The notes below the pieces were generated by a model. It saw only the letters and a program-made list of their open reading frames with translations, was not told where the DNA came from and searched no databases. The translations under genes were made by a program, and so were the position numbers. From Magnolia sinica (taxonomy: Eukaryota; Streptophyta; Magnoliopsida; Magnoliales; Magnoliaceae), in assembly GCF_029962835.1 (NCBI RefSeq), contig NC_080583.1, positions 52,865,658-52,929,657 of the forward strand: 64,000 nt of DNA, in the 5' to 3' direction. Position 1 is the first letter of the stretch; each line of letters opens with the position of its first letter. Positions 35,490 through 45,900 of the stretch are shown in pieces.

Positions 35490-35770
35490 AGCCTTTTGAA
35501 CTACGGGTGTGCCTATGATATGCTAAGTTTAGCTCAAATCCAGCCTGTTTGTTTTTCGGGCCTGAAAATCAGTTCAAATCCAGACACTGGCAGCATGAGG
35601 TCCACTAGGCCTTGATAGAATAGTTCTAAAACTAGGGTCAGGCCTTTGATTGCTCGGGCCTGAAAATCAGGCGAGGTCCAGTCCACAAGCCTAAATTTAG
35701 GCTTAAGCCAGCCCATATAGGTCTATGCTGTAGGCCAAATTGGCCAGTTTTGTCAAGTGACAGCCCTATA
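35490..35770. repeat. hAT-like repeat fragment
   Basis: Rich in GGGCCTGAAAATCAG and AGGCCT words, ending GTGACAGCCCTA. Similar composition occurs at 39075-39400 and 31711-31900. Confidence 0.4.
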
Positions 35771-36091
35771 ACGCTAATGAACCCAAGATCCATTTGCCAT
35801 CAGTCCAACCAGTATGTGGCTTTGATTCTCAGTTGTAGGCTTAACTCACACTATCTATAAATCTAATTTACCAATTACTCATGGTCATTTTCAATCTTAT
35901 AGAAAGTCTAATGTTTTAAGTCTTCTCAAATTTTCAGCCCATCCCACTAATTCAATTCCATGCAATCTTTATAAAAAACAAATTCGGCAAATTTTCGCAG
36001 CAAGCAGTGAATCAACTCAGTTTATTAGGAGTGTACAGGGTTATTCAGCAAGCTGAGAAAATATGGTATGCCTGGAAAGAAGTACTAGAGA

Positions 36092-36200
36092 ACATCATCA
36101 TCATCATCATCACCTAAGCCTTATCCCAACTAACAAGGGTCTGCTACATGATTCTTTTTCTGCCATTCCACTCTATCAAGGACCAAAACGGCATAAACTA
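36092..36200 (-). mobile_element. SINE 3' end fragment
   Basis: (ATC)n followed by CTAAGCCTTATCCCAACTAA and CCATTCCACTCTATCAAGG. In complement this is the 3' half of a plant SINE ending in GAT repeats. A second copy is at 40150-40258. Confidence 0.55.
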
Positions 36201-37269
36201 TGTCCCACAGAAAGAACAACTCAAAATCTGTAGTTTCAATTTTAATCTCCAGCTGGGAAGCTGATAATTAGAGTACAAATTGATATCTGGAAACATGGGC
36301 GATCCAAGAGAAAAGAACGGGTGGTACTTACAAGACCATTGCACCCTGTGCATAAGTACCATTGCCTTGTTTAATGTTTAAAATGATTGGTTAGGAAACA
36401 TTTGGAAGAACCTTAATGGGATTGGTTCTGTGACTTTAGTGGAACCTATCTACTTTGCCTTCAGCAGTAGAGCATAAAATGGAAACCACATATAAGTGGG
36501 ATCCAATCTCAGTTGGGATAAGAATAGGAAGTTGTTATCCCAATTGGGATTTTGGCAGAGCATGTCCAGCAGTTCCCATCTGCCATCTGCCACTAAACGT
36601 CGGAGCTTCCAACGACATCTTGAATCTACAAACATCATCCTCATATTTACATTTGGGTTCAATCAACTGTTAATCTTATGACCATAACTTGAGAAAACAA
36701 GAGAAGAACATCACAATCACTCCAAAAGTTTGAAAACATACATTGAAGGGAGACAGTGGCATCAGCATTGGCATAGGCTTCCCCCCTTTAGCCAAATAGC
36801 GTGGTGAGCCGCATGAAGGCCTGCACAGAAGTTTAGAGAAAGAGTGGTCAATACAATAACTAGGTCATATATTGATGCTTTTATAATTCATCAATTCTGA
36901 TCTACCATTCACTAACCAACCACTAGCAAATAGCATGAGCAGTATCTACTAGGACATGATCCGGACATTTGGTCTCTTCAAAACTCAGTGAAATTCAGAT
37001 CTATTATATCTAACCAATATAACAAAACAAACATATTTAGAATGGCAGGATATATATATATACATATATATATAGGCACCTTTGTGTAAGCATTGCCAGA
37101 TTCTTGGTGCAAAAGAGGACAAGAATTAGTCCCTACAGCAGCAATCCGCCTTGCCAAACGGTGATCCCTTGTTTCATATATCTCCTGGCAATTCCAAACC
37201 ATGGGTGCTTGTTAATACAACTCAAAATTAGGTTGTGTTTGGTTGCACCAAATATCCTGAAGGGATCAG
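36201..37269. other. CACTA interior, no gene recognised
   Basis: Non-coding, with a short TATATA/CATATA tract at 37050-37075. Short open frames on both strands around 36450-36680 are mutually overlapping and not convincing. Confidence 0.35.
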
Positions 37270-37970
37270 GGTTCTCTTCTCGTAGTGTGATTACTAGGGA
37301 TGCATATAAAAGGATTCATGAAATTGGTTTACCATTAGAAATTGTTCAAAAGATCACATTTGAAGAGAAGGTCACGGCATATAACATGAATCATTTACAG
37401 AAACTAGTGGATGACAAATTATGTGTAACATACAGAGATGGTTCAGCCACTTATGCAATTAGGGAAGGTTCAAAAGGACACATATTTGAAAGTTGGTCAA
37501 ATCATAAACAGGCGTATTATGGACGAAGACACTGTTTTCATTAATAGGCCACCTAGTACTCATAAACATTCATTGCAAGCATTTTCTATCTATATACATG
37601 ACAACCATACTATTAAGATCAATCCTCTTATTTTCATTTACAGAAACTAGTGGATGACAAATTATGTGTAACATACAGAGATGGTTCAGCCACTAATGCA
37701 ATTAGGGAAGGTTCAAAAGAACATACATATTTGAAAGTTGGTCAAATCATAAACAGGCGTATTATGGACGGAGACGTTGTTTTCATTAATAGGCCACCTA
37801 GTACTCATAAACATTTATTGCAAGCATTTTCTGTCTATGTTCATGACGACAATACTGTTAAGATCAATCCTCTTATTTTCATTTACAGAAACTAGAGGAT
37901 GAAAAATTATGTGTAACATACAGAGATGGTTCAGCCACTTATGCAATTAAGGAAGGTTCAAAAGGTTCAA
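37270..37970 (+). pseudogene. RNA polymerase V largest subunit (NRPE1-like) fragment, tandemly repeated
   Basis: After an acceptor-like ATCAG the frame reads GFSSRSVITRDAYKRIHEIG, then ITFEEKVTAYNMNHLQKLV, then a block ending VFINRPPSTHKHSLQAF and HTIKINPLI. This is the region just before the catalytic metal-binding loop of the plant-specific Pol IV/V largest subunits, which drive RNA-directed DNA methylation. GFSSRSVIT favours NRPE1 over NRPD1. The catalytic DFDGD loop itself is absent. A unit of about 244 bp, from AAACTAG at 37401, repeats at 37644 and partly at 37889, joined at ATTTACAG microhomology. A 2-bp deletion in unit 1 and the junction stop break the frame. It lies on the strand opposite to the other captured genes. 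Confidence 0.75.
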
Positions 37971-38636
37971 AAGGGCCAGATTTCCACATCAAGCATCAGT
38001 TGCATACATATAACACAGAAGGACAAAAGTATCACCTTCAACATGTGCGTGCATGTGGCCTCAATTGCTGTAGCAGACCACGACTGTTAAACAAGTTTCC
38101 TCACCAAAAATTCAGATCATAAACCATCATGGCATGTGTCAAATTTTTGTGGAAGCACAAAGTAAATGACTGATACACATTGTGCACAAGATGACCAACC
38201 TCGCATACAAATGTCATCTCTGTCCTCATACATGTTCTGCAACAGGTCATTTTCCCAGCTTAATCCAGGGATGCTAGAGACAACTGAGAAAGATCTCCAA
38301 GGAACCTCATGAGCCTCCCCACACCTCAGATTGTATATGGTCATGGTTCAAATGTAAAATGGTAACACAAACAAAAAATTAACATCACTATCATACATGG
38401 AATTTGAGAGAAGCAAATGCATTGCCATGAATTTGAGACCATCCAAGTGCTAAAGCAGGCTTCAACAGTAACCAAGTGTTTCAAATAAATGCAGTTTTTT
38501 CATATTAAGATGGGGAACATGTATACCATAGGAGATGAAATGAGAAGAATAGCTCCCTCAAACGCCACGACCCTGCGTTGCAGGTGATCTCCACCTAGTA
38601 GTCTCAGCAGGCTCCCTATTGCTAAGATTCTGCAAG
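37971..38636 (-). other. Exon-like segments, unidentified host gene
   Basis: Minus-strand open segments at about 38140-38344 (contains SFSVVSSIPGLSWENDLLQN) and 38530-38640 (contains SLLRLLGGDHLQRRVVAFEG) look like ordinary protein. They may be further captured exons of one gene. Neither is recognised. Confidence 0.3.
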
Positions 38637-38671
38637 AAAGAAGAAGAAGAAGAAGAAGAAGAAGAAGAAGA
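38637..38671. repeat. (AAG)n microsatellite
   Basis: Perfect AAG trinucleotide run. Confidence 0.95.
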
Positions 38672-39074
38672 TACTTGTTAATAATTTCAGTCACTGAAAA
38701 GGAAAAAATAAAATAGCCAAGCTAATATGATGCTTATGCATTTATCAACTTTAGGACTCAATGGCGAATGTCAATAGACTGAGACAATACAACATTATAC
38801 AAGGTATTTCAATCTTACAAACGATGAACTCATAGGTAAAAAAGGGTCATCATCAAATACATTTAAGAGATGTCAATGCATGAAATGGAAATATGTTGTG
38901 CATTACATGGAACTCTAGCACCTAGGGGAGTGAGTTTATATACAATTAGTAAGAAAAGGATTCTAATGAACATATCCAATAAATGAGAACTGAGAAAATA
39001 AAAATCACCAAGAAAAAAAAAAAAAAAACAGAAGGCTAAATTAATACATTTTGGCATAGTTCCCATGGAGACAA
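38672..39074. other. CACTA interior, nothing identified
   Basis: AT-rich, with a poly(A) run at 39014-39030. Confidence 0.35.
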
Positions 39075-39430
39075 GTCCTGTATAGGCCTAGCCCGGCAAT
39101 CCAAACTTGGTCTGTTTTAAGCTTGCAGGTCAAACACAGGCCTATGTTTAAGTCCACCAAATGAATGGGACAAGACCAGTCTAAGTTTGATGGGGGGTGC
39201 TTGGTGCTTGGATGGGGGTGCTTGGTGCTTGTAAAATCTCTTCTTAGTGGTAGGGCTATCAATGGGACACACTCATGGTTGGTTTCAACTGGATTTTAAC
39301 TGGTCAGGCTGAGCTTGTCGAGCCAGCCCTGTTCATGATTTTGAGTTTGCTTGGCCCAGGTCCGGCCCATCGACAGCCTAACTTTTGTATGGTCAGGCTT
39401 GATAGATGCCAATGACTAGCATCCATATCA
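39075..39430. repeat. hAT-like repeat fragment
   Basis: GCCTAGCCCGGC at the left, a GGTGCTTGGTGCTTGGATGG short duplication at 39195-39230, and TAGGGCTATCAATGGG with AGCCAGCCCTG to the right. Typical composition of non-autonomous hAT relics. Confidence 0.35.
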
Positions 39431-40149
39431 CAGGTGTGAGACTAATGCATTTCCTAGTTCTATCACTTCTTCCCATACTCCCACATGACCGTTATTAGTA
39501 ACTGCTTCATACTTTTTACTGGTGCAACAATACCCAATTATGCTACATCCCAATGCCTAGTACATGCACAATTCCATGCATGAATAGGTATATAGACAAC
39601 GTCCTGCATGCATGGGTGCATCTTGTGTGTGGAAGTGGGCGCATGCATATATGCATGTATGTATGTGCATCAAGGTTCACTGGATTGCGGGTGGTTTTGG
39701 TACATGGTATATAGTGTTGTGAGTAGTAATCATGTAGAATCTGCACAGATGCACTTGACTAAATATGTGCATTATGGGAAGGCATTGGTTAGGAGACCCA
39801 GATGATTATGAGACACAATTGAGTGATGGTTTGATGGTGCGTACTTTTATACATGGATGCGGTTGTCAAGGACAACCATATTTTCAGGAAAAAAAAAGAA
39901 AGAAAGAAAAGAGAAGAAACGCAATATATTTATTCTATAATTTTATAATTTCTTAACCAAATGTTATAAATTTAACCTACAATATCACCAGGCCAATGAA
40001 TAGTAGCCTTCAATCATGTAGATACTAACAAGCAAGGACAAGGCTATGGTGAAGGCCGATGGAACCTGATGATGACAGTATTGTGTAATCATTTTATTGA
40101 ATGTTCCCAATAGTATTATATAATGATCTAAAGAAGTAAAACTAGGTTC
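39431..40149. other. CACTA interior, nothing identified
   Basis: Includes GCATGCATATATGCATG-type purine/pyrimidine alternation at 39640-39670. No gene. Confidence 0.35.
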
Positions 40150-40258
40150 TTCATCATCATCATCTAAGCCTTATCCCAATTAATTGGGGTCAGCTAGATG
40201 TCCTGTTCCTCCATTCCACTCTATCGAGGGGCATATCTTCAGTTAGACCCTAGGTCAT
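40150..40258 (-). mobile_element. SINE 3' end fragment, second copy
   Basis: (ATC)n followed by TAAGCCTTATCCCAATTAAT, GGGGTCAGCTAGATG and CCATTCCACTCTATCGAGG, the same order as at 36092. Confidence 0.6.
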
Positions 40259-40806
40259 CAAGTAGAATTAAAGCGATGCTGATCTTCATAATTTTCCTGT
40301 GTAATCATTAGCATTGCTGTATTTTATACTTCCTGGAAACAATTTTGAGAATCAATCAGCAAAAAGAAAGCATCTTCGAGAATTCCAGATAGTTTACCTT
40401 AGTGTTTTAAAACCCAGAGTGGACCGGGCAATTGGACCAGTTTGGACCGGAACTGTTTGGTTTTATGGGTTGGCTCGCCATAATACTTACTTTTGGAATT
40501 GAACCACCTAGGTCAGGCTGGTTATCCAATCTCTTAACCAAACCGTTCAACCAGGAAGGCTGTAAGCAACATCCTAAGTCAAAATTGGTTTACTTCCAAA
40601 ACATTGCCAAGCCCATACACATGTAAAGGAGCTCTTTCACAAGCCATCCCACGTGCAAACATGGCAGATATTTTTAAGATCCAATCCATCCATAAGATGG
40701 GATCAATTGCGCAGATGCCTTTACTTAAAAATCAAGCTAATCCACTCATCAGCATGAAGGAATGCAACATGAGCAGAACTAATTACATAAGATGGTGAAA
40801 ACATAC
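40259..40806. other. Intron-like DNA and repeat fragments
   Basis: A GGACCGGGCAATTGGACCAG-type repeat lies at about 40420-40560. The remainder precedes (in transcription sense, follows) the transportin-like exon at 40807 and may be its downstream intron. Confidence 0.35.
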
Positions 40807-40890
40807 CTGTAAGGAGTTGAAGGCAAAATTAAGAAGTGGGTGAGTTGGCAGTGAGGAGGGAGGAATCTCTGAGATGCAGCCAGCACGAAC
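40807..40890 (-). pseudogene. Transportin-SR (MOS14)-like gene fragment, third exon
   Basis: On the minus strand, after an ATCTCAG acceptor, the exon reads RAGCISEIPPSS and LPTHPLLNFAFNSLQ and ends at a GTATGT donor. It directly continues the exon at 41372-41491 in plant transportin-3/MOS14, the importin-beta protein that carries SR splicing factors into the nucleus. The open frame is intact. No further exon of this gene was recognised downstream. Confidence 0.8.
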
Positions 40891-41371
40891 CTGAGATTCA
40901 GCTAAGCTTTCAGATAGGTGGTAAGACAACTCTTGCAGTTGCACAAATCTTTCTTCTCTTCACTTCTCCCTTCCTGATTTTTGTTTTCTTTTTTCCCTTG
41001 CATAAGCTAACAGCCCATCCCACACACACATGCGAGCATGAGTGCATGCACACACACACATTACCTACATAGATATTACTTTCTGACATTGGAAAAAACA
41101 AAGTTGTTTAACTTGTCTTTATTCAATGTTCAAATGCAGACACACTAAACTGAGACGGGTCAACTCTCGTACTAGTTCAGACTAGAGCTTTGATGGTATC
41201 ATCAAGAATTGTGCTCAATTAACCCATTAGAAAAGATGATAAATTTCTGCCCTTTTTTATGGTACTTTCTGCTAGTGATTGAAGGAGCAAAAAAGAAAAA
41301 TAAATAGTACCAACCTAGATCAGAAAACATCATTGTAACAAAATAGCAAAGTCCTTCAAAAAATATCTTAC
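40891..41371 (-). other. Intron of the transportin-like fragment
   Basis: Lies between two adjacent exons with matching splice sites. It includes CA repeats near 41020-41060 and a pyrimidine-rich tract before the acceptor. Its presence shows capture from genomic DNA, not from mRNA. Confidence 0.6.
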
Positions 41372-41491
41372 CCAACTTAGCAAACATCTCAATATTTTCT
41401 GACTCTTCTCATGAAGCTGAACACCATCCTCAGATCATTGCTCAGATTGGTGCAGCAGGAATTCAAGAACGGTAGGAGTATGTGAAAGAAG
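41372..41491 (-). pseudogene. Transportin-SR (MOS14)-like gene fragment, second exon
   Basis: After a CAAACAG acceptor the minus strand reads LLSHTPTVLEFLLHQSEQ, a TGA stop, then a VQLHEKSQKILRCLLSW block and a GTAAGA donor. The family has an uninterrupted frame here, so the internal stop shows decay. The exon order and spacing are those of the host gene. Confidence 0.85.
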
Positions 41492-41717
41492 CTGTTTGAG
41501 AATCAAAGGTTGCCTTTTAAGTAGAAGAAATACATCCATCTATGAAGAACAAAATAAATATAGCAAGATGATCATGCAGCATCAGAATAAATATAAATAA
41601 GATTATCATGCAGCATGCACAAAGGGAACAAAAAGGAACAGCCATGATTCTTCAAAAATAACTTGGAACAAAATCAAGAAAGAGTACAATAATAATGATT
41701 GTAAAAATTCTCAAAAC
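41492..41717 (-). other. Intron of the transportin-like fragment
   Basis: AT-rich sequence between two exons of the same gene on the minus strand. Confidence 0.6.
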
Positions 41718-41941
41718 TCTCAGCCATACTGGCATCTACGATCCGAATTGATGCTAAAATCAGTATTTTGATCCTCAATGACTTCCTCTGGAAGAACAGT
41801 AAGCATCTCTAAAACAGCAATATTACCATTATCCTGGGTTCGCAGTTGGTCAAGACTAGAAAATAGCTGCTCAATGGGCTTCTTGTGTTCTACTGCACGA
41901 ATGACAAGTGCTGATAATGCGAGACAGACTTGCATTAAGAA
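41718..41941 (-). pseudogene. Transportin-SR (MOS14)-like gene fragment, first exon
   Basis: After a TGTAACAG acceptor at 41942-41943 the frame reads LSALVIRAVEHKKPIEQLF, then a block with NGNIAVLEMLTVLPEEV, ending RRCQYG. This is a conserved stretch of the N-terminal HEAT-repeat half of plant transportin-3/MOS14. The residues normally following QYG are changed (a TGA appears), and the donor side is unclear. Upstream exons encoding the N-terminus were not found between 41942 and 42700. Confidence 0.85.
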
Positions 41942-42734
41942 CTGTTACATGTGGAAAAGAAAAGCTCAATCAATACCTCAGGCACTTCATTCAGATTACA
42001 CAAGAAGGAAATGCAAGTTAGGGGCCTGAACTAGAAATTAACAAGGTTATCAAACAATACTACAACAGAATTTTGTAAAAATGTGCTAGTAATTCTAGTA
42101 ACCAAGATGGTTAAGAAGTCAATGTAATTTTATAAAACAGGGGCAATATTCAGTTAGCTCCTATCACTAACATAATAGGGGAAATATTAAGAACTGAAGT
42201 GAAAAATGAATATGCCTGATAGATGCAAAAGAAACCCTTGAAGGGATTTGGTGAACCACGGGACATGGAATATACATTAAATAGGAATTTCTTTTCCCTC
42301 TTTCTCTTCCCCAAATCACGAGCAGTTCCATTCTTTTTCTTAACCAAATACAAGGAATTGGGAAGAATTGAATTTGCCTCTATTGCGAGTAAGGGTCTAG
42401 CGTACGTGTGTGTTGCTCAATGGCCACCATCCATCTTCCAGAACTCCGATAATCTACAGATTAGACAATCTTAACCATTGAATCAACCTCCCTACAACCA
42501 ATGGACCATCCACAACGGAACAGGCATTCAACTACACCAGTCTTCCCAACTCGGGTATGATCCTCAACCAGGACATGGGTAGCATCCCAGGCCCTAAGCA
42601 CTAACAAGTGGGTCCCACGATAATAACCAAACCATTAATCCAACAGCCCAACGATATAAGGACCACGTCAGAAATAAATAAATAAAATAAAATAAAACCC
42701 AAGAGGGCTAAGCGGATTAAGTGCGACCGAGCCT
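41942..42734. other. CACTA interior, nothing identified
   Basis: Possible intron of the transportin-like fragment on its 5' side. Short minus- and plus-strand frames are not convincing. Confidence 0.35.
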
Positions 42735-42960
42735 CACCCAAGACAGTGGGGCCCACCTTGATGTATATATTTTATATCTACACCATCCATCTGTTTTTCC
42801 ATATCATTTTATGGTATGAGCCCAAAAAACAAAGATCCAAATCTCAAGTGGACCATATCATCGGAAATAGTGGTGATTGAACACCCTACCATTAAAAACT
42901 TCCTACGGCCCACTGTAATGTTTCTGTAATTCTTATTTGCCATTAAACATGTTGATAAGG
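42735..42960. repeat. Foldback-family repeat unit, left half
   Basis: GTGGGGCCCACCTTGATGTAT at 42747 runs to GTTGATAAGG at 42960, and the unit resumes at 48572 after the E2 solo LTR. The ends TAAGG are the target duplication. Confidence 0.75.
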
Positions 42961-45900
42961 TGTAAGGCCCGACCCAAGTTCCTGTGTGTGCATGTGTGTG
43001 TGTAGATATGCATTTCGTTTCTCTTGGCCCCGCGGTCCTACCGGTCGAATCCCGGCGACCCGCGACACTAGAATAGTGTTTGCGGTTATCCCCAAGTCCG
43101 GTCACGTTGACCCAACTCAGATCAGCCTGAAACCTATGCCATCTTGTTCACATCATCATTGCGGTTCCGATGACGCGTCTTGTGCGTCCATCTGATATAT
43201 AGATTATAAGTTATGTACGTCTCATTTTATAGCCCTTGATCATGATCATGTGGCCCACCTAGTAGTGCATGTGGCCCCCACTCCCTTTTTGCACAAGTTC
43301 CAACACACACTACACACACCACCTAAACCTCCATATCTTACACTACCATCACCACCCACACCACCCACACCTATCCTACCTTAGCAACATTGTTTGTATC
43401 ACCGTAGGGTATGATGGTTTTCTCTAACCTAGGTGGAGAGAGCAATGATGACTCTCCTACAACTCTCTCTCCCTCTCTCTTTCTTCTCATTCTCTCTATC
43501 TCTCCCTCTCCTCTCCCTCTTACAAGCTTCCAACATCCCACCCCTTGCAACATTCCAGCCCCTCATCTCCCATCTCTCCCCATCCATCCATCAAAATCAC
43601 ATCTCACCCCTTCATCTTGCTTCCTTGGACCCTTAAAAGCTTGGAGTGGAGTTTTGATAGAGATCTTAAGGTGGGTGCATGTTCTTTAAATCATTAGACT
43701 TCTTTGCATTGTAGTTATTTTTCCCTTTCTTCTTTCATATTGGAGCATGTGGGGCCCATTAAGAGATAATGGTGGCCCCAAGACTCCATGGATGTGGTTT
43801 GAAACCCATCCTACATTGCATGCATGTGCATGCAAGGGACCATCCTCCATGGATCCCTTCATGCCTCATCCTTCCTTAGATCAGGGATCTTTGGGTCATC
43901 TAGACCCTTGATCCTTGGTGGAGATTGGATCTCCACCATAGATCTCTATTTGATAAGCTTGATCATGTAATATGTGCATCCTATGGTAATGAAATCTCCA
44001 TATATGTGTGTGATGAAGGGAAGGGCCTCAATGAGGTAGAGACCCTTCTCTTGTGGCCGATTACGTTTCCCTTTCTTGCTGAGAGTACTGATCATGAGTG
44101 TGTGGCCCACCTTGTGGACCAACAAGATTCCAACCATCCATAGAGAGGGGACGTTTTCACAGTCCCTTCCATTGTATGTGTGGCCCCTAAATGCACAAAA
44201 AGGGGTGCATACAAGCTTGTTTTTGCTGATGGGATGGTTTGGATATTTGTGGGGCCCACTTGGGTGGACCATACCATGATTTCCAGGGGGTTAAATCCTC
44301 ATTTAACTTATGTTTACAATTTATTTTTGTGATGTATATGTATGTTGTTGTCCAACTTGTCTGGACAGATTTTGGACCATATTGGGGCCTAATTTCTAGT
44401 CTTTCGATGGGGACTTTGATGTCATCCAATACATGATTCTTGAAGATCTATGTCCCACCTATAATCCTATCAAATTTCAACCCCACCTGACCCTGATTGA
44501 GGTCCCAAAGGTGTGGCTCAAGTGAGGTGGTTAGTCTGTAATTTCTGCACTGTTCCAACAACATATTAGTGTGAAATTCCTTAAATATAAAATAATTTTT
44601 CCACTGGTGGGCTACATCCGTGGACCTCACCTTGTATTAAATATATGAGGGGACCTAAAACCTATTTTTTCCAATTTTTTTGAGGCCTTTGATCCACCCC
44701 CTTGGAGGCTCAGCTCAGGGTCTATCAAAATTCTGTACTTAGCAGATTTGCTGAATGGTTTGAATTCCTTAAATTAATTAAAATACTTATACTAATTCAA
44801 AAATCATGAAATTTTACAGAGAGGTGGCCCACCAATGGTAGGACCCACCTACCAATGTTTGGGGCTAATGGACCCCTATGCACACCGTGGCAAGGGCTGG
44901 ACTGGCCCACCAGGCTGGGACGCCCAGGTTAAACAGATTTTCTACACAGTCTATTTTCTTTAAATTAATTAAAATACTTCTGTTATTCTAAAAATTCTAA
45001 AATTTTATAGAGAGATGACCCACCCATGGTAGTACCCACCTACCAAGTGTCGGGGCCAACAGACCCCTGTGCATTTGGTGGCCAGGGCTGGCCCGCCCCC
45101 CCCCCCTTGTGGGCCCATCTTGATGTATTTGTTACTCCGCCATTCATCCATCTGTGGCCCACCTCCCTCAGAATTTTTCATTTTTGGGACCCAATTTAAT
45201 GTGTTTTGAGCCAATTGTCTAGGCCCATAGGGCCCTTCACCTTGGGACGCCCAGGCCCATTGGACTATTGCTAGACTTCCAGTCCAGCAGCATGGTCCAC
45301 TTGACTTATGTGTGTGATTCATTACTCCCATCTAGTGGGACCCATAAGGATAAATGTGGGCCACCAGTGATCATAAACTTAATTTATATTTATTATTGTT
45401 GGACTCCAAAAAACCAAGAAATGGGTGGGCTAGAAATTCCAGCGATAGACGCATATTGGTTGCCCCTAATGGTATGATTTTGAGCAGCATGCCCCACCAG
45501 ATAAGATTGTCATTCTTTGAGAAGTCTTTGGGCTTCATTTGTGCACACTTGGAGGCCCACCTCCATTGGATTTTATTTTGGATCTATGCTCATAGTTTTG
45601 GTTGGCCTTGGTAGGCCCATTCGTGTTAGATCTTCTAGTTAGGTCCCTTGACCTTTGGGCCTATATTTCACTACTTATTGTGATGGGTTTGTGGGCCATA
45701 ATGTGCAAGTAGTTGGGCCCTTTTTTGCCCACCAAAATAACCTTGTACTTGGCCCAAGTTGTGAGGACCAACTTGGATAAAGCATAGAAATTGCCCATAT
45801 GGTTGGATTATCGGGCTGCCCACTAGGCCCACCACAATAAGTGAGTTTATGACATTTATGTTTGGGCTCAAACCTTGCTTAAGGGCCCACCATATTACTT

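Noticed and set aside
43411..43689. 92-codon frame in LTR E2
   Set aside because: Pyrimidine-rich leader translated as Ser/Pro/Leu; not conserved in E0 or E1.
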